This document shows positions 33,479 through 41,788 of a stretch of 64,000 nt of DNA, one piece after another; the stretch's first letter is position 1; every line of letters starts with the position of its first letter. The notes beneath the pieces are model-generated. The model did not search any database. It was not told the DNA's origin and was given only the letters and a program-made list of their open reading frames with translations. The position numbers and the translations under genes are program-made. Source of the stretch: CALINB01 sp938045325 (lineage in GTDB: Bacteria; Pseudomonadota; Alphaproteobacteria; Rhodospirillales; CALINB01); NCBI GenBank assembly GCA_038114465.1, contig JAYNQW010000004.1, positions 62,001-126,000 of the forward strand, in the 5' to 3' direction.

Positions 33479-34780
33479 ATGACACACCCATCGGAGATGA
33501 CCGTTCGCACCGCAAGGCAGGCCATTAAAAGCGGTCAACTCACATCGGAAAGTTTGGTGCGGGCCTATGCTGAGCGCATCGAAGAACGGGATGTCGACGT
33601 TAAAGCATGGGCATATTTTAATACCGATCAGGCAATCGCCGCGGCCCAAGCCAGCGACAAGGCCGGGAACAAAGGTCCGATTGGCGGTATCCCTGTCGGC
33701 GTTAAGGATATTATCGACACCTTCGATATGCCGACCGAATACGGCTCACCCATTTTCAAAGGCAATCAGCCATCATCGGACGCAACCTGTGTTGCTTTAA
33801 CGCGCGATGCGGGCGGTATCATCATGGGTAAAACGGCGACGACTGAGTTTGCCCATCAATTCCCGGCACCGACCCGCAACCCGCACAACACAGCCCACAC
33901 GCCGGGGGGATCTTCAAGCGGCTCCGGCGCGGGCGTCGCCTCGTTCATGATTCCGCTGGCCTTCGGCACACAAACCGGCGGCTCGGTCATCCGCCCGGCC
34001 GCATTTTGCGGCGTCGTCGGCTACAAACCGACATATGGCGAATTCGGTTTGAAAGGCGTGAAAGAAAACGCCCTGAGTTGCGATACCGTCGGCCTTTATG
34101 CCCGCTCTGTCGATGACATTGCTTTATTCCGGGGGGCCTTATTGAAAAGCGATACGTCACCCCTGGCTGGAATTCCTTTGAATGGGCTCAAAATCGGTGT
34201 TTGCCGCTCTCATGCGTGGGACCAAGCCGACGAAACGACAAAAAATTGCATTGCCGAAGCAGCATCGCAATTATCCAAAGCGGGGGCAAACGTCAGCGAT
34301 TACGACATGAGCGAAGCCGTCACCCTTTGTTCAAAATCGGCCAAAAGAACACGCAGTTACGAATTGCGGCGTTCCTTGGCTTATGAGTTCGCCAATCATT
34401 ATGAAAAGATTAGTAAGGTTTGCCGCGAAGGTCGCCCAAAAGACGGCGAAAGTATTTCCCACGAACAATACCGCGAGGATCTCGCTCAAATGGCAAAATC
34501 CCGGTTGGCCTTTGCCGATGAAACCGCCGGGTATGACTTTCTCATCACACCATCGGCCACCGGCGAGGCGCCGAAAGGCTTGGAAACAACCGGCAATTCG
34601 GCCTTCAACGATATCTGGACGGCACTGCATGTGCCGACAGCCACAATACCGGCATTTAGCGGACCCAATAATTTACCCATCGGCCTTCAAGTTGTCGGCC
34701 ATTACACACAAGATCAGCGGATGCTGGAGGCGGCACAGTCCGTTGCGTTCGCCCTCAATATTTACGAAAAAGCGGCATAA
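33479..34780 (+). CDS. Amidase-signature amidase
   Basis: This 433-residue amidase hydrolyses amides to acids and ammonia, the step after nitrile hydration. The catalytic triad of the family is visible with canonical spacing: Lys76 (PVGVKDII), cis-Ser145 (PGGSSSGSG) and nucleophile Ser169 (TQTGGSVIRPA). Its ribosome site (gggag) is good. It lies between the beta-half genes and the alpha gene, so the enzyme subunits flank their downstream partner. Functional coupling as nitrile to amide to acid is well supported by context. The actual amide is unknown. Confidence 0.92.
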   Translation: MTHPSEMTVRTARQAIKSGQLTSESLVRAYAERIEERDVDVKAWAYFNTDQAIAAAQASDKAGNKGPIGGIPVGVKDIIDTFDMPTEYGSPIFKGNQPSSDATCVALTRDAGGIIMGKTATTEFAHQFPAPTRNPHNTAHTPGGSSSGSGAGVASFMIPLAFGTQTGGSVIRPAAFCGVVGYKPTYGEFGLKGVKENALSCDTVGLYARSVDDIALFRGALLKSDTSPLAGIPLNGLKIGVCRSHAWDQADETTKNCIAEAASQLSKAGANVSDYDMSEAVTLCSKSAKRTRSYELRRSLAYEFANHYEKISKVCREGRPKDGESISHEQYREDLAQMAKSRLAFADETAGYDFLITPSATGEAPKGLETTGNSAFNDIWTALHVPTATIPAFSGPNNLPIGLQVVGHYTQDQRMLEAAQSVAFALNIYEKAA

Positions 34781-34791
34781 AGGAATCGACA

Positions 34792-35439
34792 ATGGCAAGC
34801 CATGATCACGGCGACCATGATCACGAACATGATCATGACAAAACATTTCAACCCGACGAGGAAGAAAGCCTCGGTCATTACGGTATTGCCGAAATGGCCG
34901 TGCGTGAACTGCTGCTTGAGCGCGGCGTTTTCACGGAAGATGAATTTAGATCGAAACTCGAGAAACTCGATAGCATTACGCCGGCGCTCGGCGCTAAGGT
35001 AATCGCCCGCGCCTGGACCGATCCAGACTTTAAAAAGCGCTTGCTTGAAAACGGTTCCGAGGCGGTCAAGGACTTTGGTGTCGAGATGGGTTCGGTCGAG
35101 CTTTATGTCGTCGAGAACACACCCAACGTTCACAATGTCATTGTGTGCACACTGTGCTCATGTTATCCGCGGCCCCTGCTTGGCGCACCGCCCGATTGGT
35201 ACAAAAGCCGCAATTACCGGTCCCGCACGGTCCGTGAGCCTCGTAAAGTACTGCAAGAATTTGGCACTGCTATATCCGATGATATTGAAGTCCGCGTGCA
35301 CGATAGCGCCGCCGACCTGCGCTACTTGGTTCTGCCCATGCGCCCGTCGGGAACGGAAGATTATTCGGAAGAGCAACTCGAAGAATTGGTTAACCGGGAC
35401 TCGATGATCGGCGTGACGGAAATCAAATTTCCCCAATAA
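34792..35439 (+). CDS. Nitrile hydratase alpha / thiocyanate hydrolase gamma-type subunit (Co type)
   Basis: The 215-residue catalytic subunit has the metal site VCTLCSCYP with Cys119, Cys122, Ser123 and Cys124; Thr between the first cysteines indicates the cobalt type (iron enzymes have CSLCSC). The N-terminus is histidine/aspartate-rich (HDHGDHDHEHDHD), a possible cobalt store. Conserved flanks (GAPPDWYKSRNYRSR, REPRKVLQEFG) match both nitrile hydratase alpha and thiocyanate hydrolase gamma. It begins 11 bases after the amidase. With split beta halves, the enzyme resembles thiocyanate hydrolase or ToyJKL in architecture; the amidase next door favours a nitrile as substrate. Confidence 0.9.
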   Translation: MASHDHGDHDHEHDHDKTFQPDEEESLGHYGIAEMAVRELLLERGVFTEDEFRSKLEKLDSITPALGAKVIARAWTDPDFKKRLLENGSEAVKDFGVEMGSVELYVVENTPNVHNVIVCTLCSCYPRPLLGAPPDWYKSRNYRSRTVREPRKVLQEFGTAISDDIEVRVHDSAADLRYLVLPMRPSGTEDYSEEQLEELVNRDSMIGVTEIKFPQ

Positions 35440-35461
35440 AGCGGGCTCGGAAGGAATAGCA

Positions 35462-36373
35462 ATGCGGGTCATCTCACTCATCCCCAGCGCAACGGAAATC
35501 GTCGCGGCTCTCGGCTGCGCCGATCAACTCGTCGGCCGGTCGCATGAATGTGATTTTCCAGAAAGCGTGAAAAAATTGCCAATATGCACGGCGCCGCGTT
35601 TGGATTTATCGGGATCGAGTGCGGATATCGATAAACGCGTCAAAGATGCATTAAAAACGGCGATTGCCGTCTATGAAGTCGATGCCGAACTGCTGGAGGC
35701 ACTGGACCCGGATGTCATCATCACGCAAAGCCAATGCGAAATTTGCGCCGTCAGCCTCAAAGATGTTGAAGCTGCCGTTTGCGACTGGACGGGTAAAAAC
35801 GTTCAAATCGTTTCATTGGAACCGATGAGCCTCAATGATGTTTTTGAAGATATCAAACGGGTCGCCGCGGCCTTAAATGTTGAAACCGCGGGCGAGGGCC
35901 TAATCAAGAACATGAAGGGCCGAATTTCAGCCATTCAAGAAAAAACAAAAAATCTTCCAACGCATCCTAGAATTGCCTGCATTGAATGGACCGAGCCAAT
36001 GATGGCTGCGGGCAACTGGGTACCGGAAATGGTTGCCATCGCCGGCGGTCAGGACCCCCTCGGCAAAGCCGGCGAACATTCACCTTGGATGGGCTGGGAC
36101 GAGCTTCTTGAAGCAAAACCGGATGTCGTCGCGTTTATGCCCTGTGGCTACGATTTAACACGGACAAAGTCAGAAACGGATAGTGTCGTAAACGAACCTC
36201 AGTGGCAGGAACTGCCGGCCGTCAAACAAGGCCGCACCTACATCACCAACGGCAGTGATTTTTTTAACCGCCCCGGCCCTCGATTGATCGAGTCCTTAGA
36301 AATCTTGGCGGAAATTCTTCACCCCGAGACCTTCCAGTTTGGCCACGAAGGCAAGGGCTGGCGCCCCCTTTAA
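35462..36373 (+). CDS. Corrinoid/BtuF-type substrate-binding protein without signal peptide
   Basis: This 303-residue protein has the BtuF/FepB periplasmic-binding fold: MRVISLIPSATEIVAALG at the start, VGRSHECDFP, DPDVIITQSQCEICAVS, and PDVVAFMPCGYDL. There is no signal peptide, so it is probably cytosolic or unusually exported. Homologues are annotated as cobalamin-binding. Its place 22 bases after a cobalt-dependent nitrile hydratase subunit suggests a part in cobalt or corrinoid handling for that enzyme, which is inference. No BtuC or BtuD gene is adjacent. Confidence 0.82.
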   Translation: MRVISLIPSATEIVAALGCADQLVGRSHECDFPESVKKLPICTAPRLDLSGSSADIDKRVKDALKTAIAVYEVDAELLEALDPDVIITQSQCEICAVSLKDVEAAVCDWTGKNVQIVSLEPMSLNDVFEDIKRVAAALNVETAGEGLIKNMKGRISAIQEKTKNLPTHPRIACIEWTEPMMAAGNWVPEMVAIAGGQDPLGKAGEHSPWMGWDELLEAKPDVVAFMPCGYDLTRTKSETDSVVNEPQWQELPAVKQGRTYITNGSDFFNRPGPRLIESLEILAEILHPETFQFGHEGKGWRPL

Positions 36374-36374
36374 C

Positions 36375-36641
36375 ATGAATGAAAAAAAAGCAACCCCAGT
36401 CCTTTGGATGGAAGCAGACGGTTCCCCAATATCTTGCGAAGAAAAAATCAAGGTCTTGGACGAAAACCTGGAGGAAATAAAACAGGTTTGCCAGGATGCG
36501 TTCGAAGATGCCGTTCTGATGGGATGCGATGAAACAAAAGTGCGGGAAATATTTAAATCCGTTATTAGCAAAATTGACAATCCCTATTCACAACAAGGGC
36601 CGAAAAAAAATGCCGATAACAATAAACCCGTTCGATGCTGA
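36375..36641 (+). CDS. Small conserved-looking hypothetical protein
   Basis: The 88-residue protein (ATG at 36375, one base after the previous stop; an upstream in-frame TTG is less likely) reads MNEKKATPVLWMEADGSPIS, then a helical, acidic stretch EEIKQVCQDAFEDAVLMGCDE. Two cysteines and many Glu/Asp are present. No membrane segment or known motif is seen, and I cannot assign a function. Its end overlaps the next gene's start by 32 bases, so it is coupled with it. Its place in the nitrile-hydratase operon makes it a candidate accessory factor. Confidence 0.65.
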   Translation: MNEKKATPVLWMEADGSPISCEEKIKVLDENLEEIKQVCQDAFEDAVLMGCDETKVREIFKSVISKIDNPYSQQGPKKNADNNKPVRC

Positions 36642-37266
36642 AATAATTTCCGATGAAGAACTAGCTTTATGGAAAACCGTTCCTTCAGCCGTTGCTTGCG
36701 ATGCCATGAACCGAACCAACGGCATGATCGCTGATATCCAATCGCTTGTACCGGATACCATCCTCGCCGGTCAGGCGTTGACTGTCCACGCCCCCAACGG
36801 CACCAATGCACCGCTCCACCACGCCGTGAAATGCGCCTTGCCGGGTTGCATCCTCGTCATCGATGCCAAGAACCTCAGAGACAAGGCCGTTTGGGGAAGT
36901 GTTGTGAACGCTTATGCTCTGACTTGCGGCGTCAGAGGGCTCATCTTTGACGGCTGTGTGCGGGATACGGCATTACTCAAGCAATCAGATATGCCAATAT
37001 TCTGCCGTGGTTCGGCACCAAACGGACCAACAAAAGAAGAAGTTGGTGGCGTTAACATCCCTATCACCTGTGGCGGAGTCACGGTTCATCCCGGCGATAT
37101 CATTATCGGCGATGATGACGGCATCGCCGTTATTCCCTTTAAAACGCGTCAACCGGTGCTTGAAAAGTGCCAAGATCGCATGGCGGAAAAAGAAGACTGG
37201 AAAAAGAAAACCCAGGACGGGGTTTCGACGGCGGAACTTTGGAAACTTACCCCACCGAAATCATAG
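36610..37266 (+). CDS. RraA-like / HMG-CHA aldolase family protein
   Basis: The 218-residue protein (ATG at 36610; the longer frame from 36529 has no support) has the RraA fold. It carries the aldolase/decarboxylase signature: GVRGLIFDGCVRDTALL with Arg and Asp, and GDIIIGDDDGIAVIP. Members include 4-hydroxy-4-methyl-2-oxoglutarate / 4-carboxy-4-hydroxy-2-oxoadipate aldolases of aromatic breakdown, and oxaloacetate decarboxylase. It is the last gene of the operon and is convergent with the crotonase copy B. A carbon-carbon cleavage step after nitrile/amide hydrolysis is possible. Confidence 0.87.
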   Translation: MPITINPFDAEIISDEELALWKTVPSAVACDAMNRTNGMIADIQSLVPDTILAGQALTVHAPNGTNAPLHHAVKCALPGCILVIDAKNLRDKAVWGSVVNAYALTCGVRGLIFDGCVRDTALLKQSDMPIFCRGSAPNGPTKEEVGGVNIPITCGGVTVHPGDIIIGDDDGIAVIPFKTRQPVLEKCQDRMAEKEDWKKKTQDGVSTAELWKLTPPKS

Positions 37267-37281
37267 AAAATTTTCCGTAGA

Positions 37282-38070
37282 TTATTTACCGATGAAATTG
37301 GGCTTGCGTTTTTCCATGAACGCCCGCCGGCCTTCGATGTAATCCTGACTGTCAAAACAAGCCTTCACCATCGCTTCGCAAGTTCCCAAGTCCCGGTCAT
37401 CGTCGTTCTTGACAATCTCACCGACGATTTTCTTGATGGAAGCAACCGTCATGGGGGCATTGCCGGCGATCGTTTCGGCATAATCTTTGACAAAATCATC
37501 CAGCTCGGCATCCGGGACCACGCGATTAACCAAGCCCATACTGGCGGCTTCATCGGCGGCAAAACGCTTGCCGGTAAAAAATATTTCTTTCGTATAGGCC
37601 GGGCCGACAAGATCGGTCAGTTGGCGTACCTTATCAAAAGCATAGCCCAATCCCAGCTTGGCGGCCGGAATACCAAAGCTCGATTTATCCGTACAAATTC
37701 GAATATCGCAGCAAATAGCCACCGCAACCCCGCCGCCGATGCAATAACCTTGAATCATCGCAATGGTCGGCTTTGGAAAATTATAAAGGCCAAAATAAGC
37801 TTTGCGCCCTACCTCATCGTATTTTTTGATAGCCTCTTCAGACGCGCGTTCATCTTCGAACTTGGAAATATCTGCACCCGACACGAACGACTTGCCGCCG
37901 GCACCCGTGACGACAACCACCCGAACGTCATCGTCGTTCTTGAACGTTTCCAGCGCTTCCGTCACGCCCTCCCACATTTCCATAGAAACGGCATTGTGAC
38001 GCTCGGGATTATTAAAAATGATCTTCCCTATCCCGCCTTCTTTTTCCATGAGGATCTTATCGGTTGCCAT
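37282..38070 (-). CDS. Crotonase-superfamily protein, copy B (catalytic glutamates replaced)
   Basis: The 262-residue crotonase-fold protein is homologous to copy A (28424-29248), with shared segments GAGGKSF, CCDIRIC/DCDIRIC, FGIPA.KLGLGY and EDYIEGR/QDYIEGR near the end. The enoyl-CoA hydratase glutamates are absent: the positions read AVAI and PAAK. The oxyanion-hole loops (VSGADISKF, YCIGGGVAV) are kept. It follows the CoA-transferase copy B by 26 bases on the minus strand, mirroring the order of copy A. It therefore probably acts on the CoA ester made by its partner by a reaction other than simple hydration. Confidence 0.85.
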   Translation of the reverse strand: MATDKILMEKEGGIGKIIFNNPERHNAVSMEMWEGVTEALETFKNDDDVRVVVVTGAGGKSFVSGADISKFEDERASEEAIKKYDEVGRKAYFGLYNFPKPTIAMIQGYCIGGGVAVAICCDIRICTDKSSFGIPAAKLGLGYAFDKVRQLTDLVGPAYTKEIFFTGKRFAADEAASMGLVNRVVPDAELDDFVKDYAETIAGNAPMTVASIKKIVGEIVKNDDDRDLGTCEAMVKACFDSQDYIEGRRAFMEKRKPNFIGK

Positions 38071-38096
38071 ATTTCGGGTCCTTCCGGGCTTGAAAC

Positions 38097-39290
38097 TTAA
38101 ATAACGTTACGAGAACGGAGTTCGGCAAGCTGCTCTTCGCTGAAACCCAAACCCGATAAAATTTCATCTGTATTCTCGCCCCGTTCAGGTGGGGCCACTT
38201 TTAACGCGCTTTTCGACCGGTTCATACGGATGGGTTGCGGCACCAATTCGATATCACCCATCGCTTCGCTCTTGACCGTCTCGCGAATTTTCAAATGTTC
38301 GACTTGCGGTTCCGCAAACACTTGATCGATAGTGTTGATCGCACCGCAGGGAATACTGGCGTCATTTAAGCGCTTCAGCCAATACTCTGTTGTATTTTCG
38401 GAAAAAAGCTCGTTGAGATCATCACAAAGCTGGTCGCGGTTTTTATCGCGGGATGCACCATCGACGTACTTCGGATCATCAATCCACACTTCTTTGTCGA
38501 CTTCTTTGCAGAACCGGGCCCAAATCACATCGCCGGCAACACCGAGATTCATATGGCCGTCTTTGGTTTTAAATACACCGGTCGGCATACTTTGCGGATG
38601 ATTGTTACCGGCCTGTCCCGGAATTTCCTGATTGACCAGCCAACGGGCGGCTTGAAAATCGAGCATAAAAATCAATGATTGCAAAAGTGATGTGTTGACC
38701 CACTGTCCTTTGCCCGATTTTTCCCGCTCGATGATGGCAAGCAAAATTCCGTAAGAACAGAAAATGCCCGAACAAAGGTCAGCGATCGGGATGCCCACAC
38801 GCATCGGGCCTCGGCCCGGCTCACCGGTAATCGACATCAGGCCGGCCATGCCTTGCGCAATTTGATCAAACCCCGGGCGTTTCGCATCGGGGCCGTCTTG
38901 ACCGAAACCGGAAATACTGCCGAGGATAACCCGGGGGTTGATGGCGGCAAGCGTGTCATAATCGATGCCTAAGCGTGCCTTGACATCAGGCCGAAAATTT
39001 TCGACGACAACATCGGCGTCTTTCACAAGCTTCTTAAAGATTTCGAGTCCGTCAGGCTCTTTCAGGTTGAGCGTTAAGCTGCGCTTATTCCGCTGCAGAT
39101 TTTGGAAATCCGGCGTATGCCGGGGCGCGCCCAAAGCGCCATCGGCTTCCAAGGCCGAGGGCATTTCAACCTTGATCACATCAGCACCCCAATCGGCAAG
39201 CTGGCGTACACAGGTCGGGCCCGAACGCACACGGGTCAGATCGAGAACTTTAATGTGGTCTAAAACATCGGCTGCAGGGACGTGTGGCAT
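38097..39290 (-). CDS. CaiB/BaiF (class III) CoA-transferase, copy B
   Basis: The 397-residue paralogue of the transferase at 27212 has identical length and near-identical landmarks: LDLTRVRSGPT, APRHTPDFQNLQRNKRSL, nucleophile Asp in RVGIPIADLCSG, and ERGENTDEIL. Differences cluster in the middle and C-terminal thirds that shape the acyl-binding pocket, so it may accept a different acid. The start has gggag close to the ATG. It is first in the minus-strand pair with crotonase copy B and begins 77 bases from the stop of the MmgE/PrpD gene. Confidence 0.9.
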   Translation of the reverse strand: MPHVPAADVLDHIKVLDLTRVRSGPTCVRQLADWGADVIKVEMPSALEADGALGAPRHTPDFQNLQRNKRSLTLNLKEPDGLEIFKKLVKDADVVVENFRPDVKARLGIDYDTLAAINPRVILGSISGFGQDGPDAKRPGFDQIAQGMAGLMSITGEPGRGPMRVGIPIADLCSGIFCSYGILLAIIEREKSGKGQWVNTSLLQSLIFMLDFQAARWLVNQEIPGQAGNNHPQSMPTGVFKTKDGHMNLGVAGDVIWARFCKEVDKEVWIDDPKYVDGASRDKNRDQLCDDLNELFSENTTEYWLKRLNDASIPCGAINTIDQVFAEPQVEHLKIRETVKSEAMGDIELVPQPIRMNRSKSALKVAPPERGENTDEILSGLGFSEEQLAELRSRNVI

Positions 39291-39367
39291 GGAATCTCCC
39301 AGTCACAATTTATTTTGATTTCAATTCGGCCTTTGTCATAGCCAATCTGCTGGGCCCTCGACAAGCC

Positions 39368-40756
39368 TTAAGCGCGAAAATCCTTCATATCCGCCAAATC
39401 GGGCTTCTCAAAAAGCGCTGAACACCAGGCTTGAAGAACATCAGCCTGCTGGTCCGACCAGCCGCCGAACAGGACATTGGCGCGGAATTTTGCCTCCAGT
39501 TCTTCGCGGGTCAGAGGTTCCTTCACACCGCCCCGAAGATGGGGCTGACGGACCTCCCGGGTACTGCCGTCATCGAGAGTCACAATCAAATGTCCTGAAT
39601 AATTCTTAGGGTATTCATCATTGGGGTCGATTTCGTAAGTAATTTTCGAGGCAAGCTCGAGCACCTTCGGATCGGTTGTTCGCTCCTCGGTGAACTGCTT
39701 GAGACCTGCAGCCTGATCGATAATGCCGATGGCCGAACAGAAATGTCCGCTGAACTTTGCCGAATACGGTGTCGAAGGTTTTTGCTTTTCCGCTTCAGGC
39801 TCCCACAACCGGTGCACGGTCCCTTCGCCGACTTTCGCGATAATACTTTTTACCTTCGACGGATCGAGGCCCTCACGGCCCAATTTCACGGCACAATCAA
39901 TAAAGGGCTGGGTCATCGTACCGCAGGCGTATGGTTTGAAAGCCGCCCTTTCCATTAAAAATTCTTGGCCAAGGCCATCCGTGATCGGCGAGAAATCGTA
40001 TTCATGGTCTGGGTCGCCGAAGGCAAAATAGAAACCGTGCTCGCCTTCGAGGACGGTGCGCGGACCTAAAAAGCCCCCCCGGCCCATTAGTGCGGCGCGA
40101 AGGCCGCACTGCGCGGACCAACCTGGATGCATCCGTTTGGTCCATGTACCTTCCGCCAGATATTCAATGATACCGGATGCCAAGCTGGCGGCGATGCCTA
40201 ACGCATTGGTTAAGTCTTTCGCCGAATAACTTAACGCCGAACTGACCGCCGCCGTCGTTCCCATGGCGCCGATCACGGCCGTCGGGTGAAACCCGGCCCG
40301 GTGCACTGTGGTTTGCGCGACCAAGGCCATGCGGCACATGAGTTCGCAACCGACCACGATACCGCGCAGCGCATCGGCGCCGCTGAGGTTATAGCGTTCG
40401 CAGGCGGCAAGGGTCGCTGCGATCACCGGGGCGCCGGCATGAACCGGCGTACCTTCAAACGTATCGTCATAATCTTCGCCATGAGCGGCAGTACCGTTAA
40501 TTAACGCCGCGCCGGCTGCATCCAAGCCTTGGGCATGACCGAACGCCGTACAACCACCCTCACCGTCCCAAGTTGTCGCAATTGCCTTCACGTAATCTTC
40601 ATTACGCGCGGCGACGCATAATCCGGAAATATCCAAGACTATTTCCGATGCCTTGTTCCGGGCGGCGGCGGAAATACCGTCATTTTTAAGTGATGCCGCA
40701 AAATCGGCAAATATTTGCGAGGGAGACAGGCCGGATGCCAGCGTTTTATTGCTCAT
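39368..40756 (-). CDS. MmgE/PrpD-family dehydratase-like protein
   Basis: The 462-residue protein is of the normal length for a family that includes 2-methylcitrate dehydratase and cis-aconitate decarboxylase, enzymes without iron-sulfur clusters. Landmarks are ALINGTAAHGEDYDDTF with the conserved His-Asp, GIAASLASGIIEYLAEGTWTK, KRMHPGWSAQCG and AFKPYACGTMTQPFID. The frame opens at 40843, but MSNKTLASGLSP at 40756 gives the family-like start. It is co-directional with the CoA-transferase/crotonase pair B, 77 bases away, so it may feed that pair with an acid. The substrate is unknown. Confidence 0.87.
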   Translation of the reverse strand: MSNKTLASGLSPSQIFADFAASLKNDGISAAARNKASEIVLDISGLCVAARNEDYVKAIATTWDGEGGCTAFGHAQGLDAAGAALINGTAAHGEDYDDTFEGTPVHAGAPVIAATLAACERYNLSGADALRGIVVGCELMCRMALVAQTTVHRAGFHPTAVIGAMGTTAAVSSALSYSAKDLTNALGIAASLASGIIEYLAEGTWTKRMHPGWSAQCGLRAALMGRGGFLGPRTVLEGEHGFYFAFGDPDHEYDFSPITDGLGQEFLMERAAFKPYACGTMTQPFIDCAVKLGREGLDPSKVKSIIAKVGEGTVHRLWEPEAEKQKPSTPYSAKFSGHFCSAIGIIDQAAGLKQFTEERTTDPKVLELASKITYEIDPNDEYPKNYSGHLIVTLDDGSTREVRQPHLRGGVKEPLTREELEAKFRANVLFGGWSDQQADVLQAWCSALFEKPDLADMKDFRA

Positions 40757-40924
40757 GATGTTAATCTCTGCTGAATGACGGGAAAGTATTTGATGTGCCT
40801 TCGACTTTACCGAATTTAAGTACCTTGGCAAATGGAATTTCATCGATTCAGGCTGTATTCAAGCGATCGAACACTATAAAAAATAGTCTTTGGTATTTAG
40901 CTGAATTAATTCGAAAATTTTGAA

Positions 40925-41788
40925 ATGAGCACGAACCTAAACGACGATCAAATTCACGCCGCGACTATCGCTGCATTATCCAATCAAGCACGCCAAATTG
41001 AAACACCCTGTGGTGACGGCAACATGGTTTGGCGCATTTGGGGAGATGGCCCGCCACTGGTTTGCTTTCATGGCGCGCATGGATCCTGGACGCACTGGTT
41101 CAACAACATTCCCGGCCTTGCCAAACATTTTACAGTGATGGTGCCGGACTTGCCGGGTATGGGCGATTCGGCCATGCCACCGGAACCTTATACATTTGCG
41201 GATATTTCAAAAGTTGTTTCAGATTGCATTGATCAAGTTATACCGAAACCACAATCGTTTGATGTCGCCGGCTTTTCCTTTGGTTCAACCATTGCCGGAT
41301 TTATCGCCCACTATCAGGGTGACCGCGTTAAAAACTTAGCCCTTATCAGCTCAGGCGGCATGGGGCTCACGCGAACGGAACCGACAGGCCTGCGAAACTG
41401 GCGTAAAGCTGAAACCGAGGAAGAACGAGTTGCCGCAAACAGGCATAATCTCGGCGTATTAATGTTCGGCGATCACGGCAACATCGATGACCTCGCCGTC
41501 TATTTACAAAAGACGAATACCAGCCAAACCCGGTTTAAGAGCCGTGTGATTAAAGAACGCTGGTCGATCCTGGTGGATATTCTGCCGAAGGTCAGCGCGC
41601 GTTTTATCGGCGTCTGGGGAGAGGTCGATATTTACTCGAAAGGCCATATTCACGAACGCGAGGCCTATCTAAAAAATATTCAAAAAGACACGGCATTCCT
41701 CATGATCCCCGGCGCGGGTCATTGGGTCAATTATGAACACGCCGATACGGTCAACAGCTTCTTAATTGAATCTATCAATCGAGCTTGA
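40925..41788 (+). CDS. Alpha/beta-hydrolase
   Basis: The 287-residue alpha/beta-hydrolase has oxyanion region PLVCFHGAHGSWTHW, nucleophile Ser in VAGFSFGSTIAG and catalytic His in PGAGHWVNYEH near the C-terminus. The acid is likely the Asp in GVWGEVDIYS. The set resembles C-C bond hydrolases and esterases of aromatic degradation. No clear ribosome site precedes the ATG at 40925. The gene overlaps the convergent nitroreductase gene by 14 bases at the 3' end and is divergent from the MmgE/PrpD gene. The substrate is unknown. Confidence 0.87.
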   Translation: MSTNLNDDQIHAATIAALSNQARQIETPCGDGNMVWRIWGDGPPLVCFHGAHGSWTHWFNNIPGLAKHFTVMVPDLPGMGDSAMPPEPYTFADISKVVSDCIDQVIPKPQSFDVAGFSFGSTIAGFIAHYQGDRVKNLALISSGGMGLTRTEPTGLRNWRKAETEEERVAANRHNLGVLMFGDHGNIDDLAVYLQKTNTSQTRFKSRVIKERWSILVDILPKVSARFIGVWGEVDIYSKGHIHEREAYLKNIQKDTAFLMIPGAGHWVNYEHADTVNSFLIESINRA

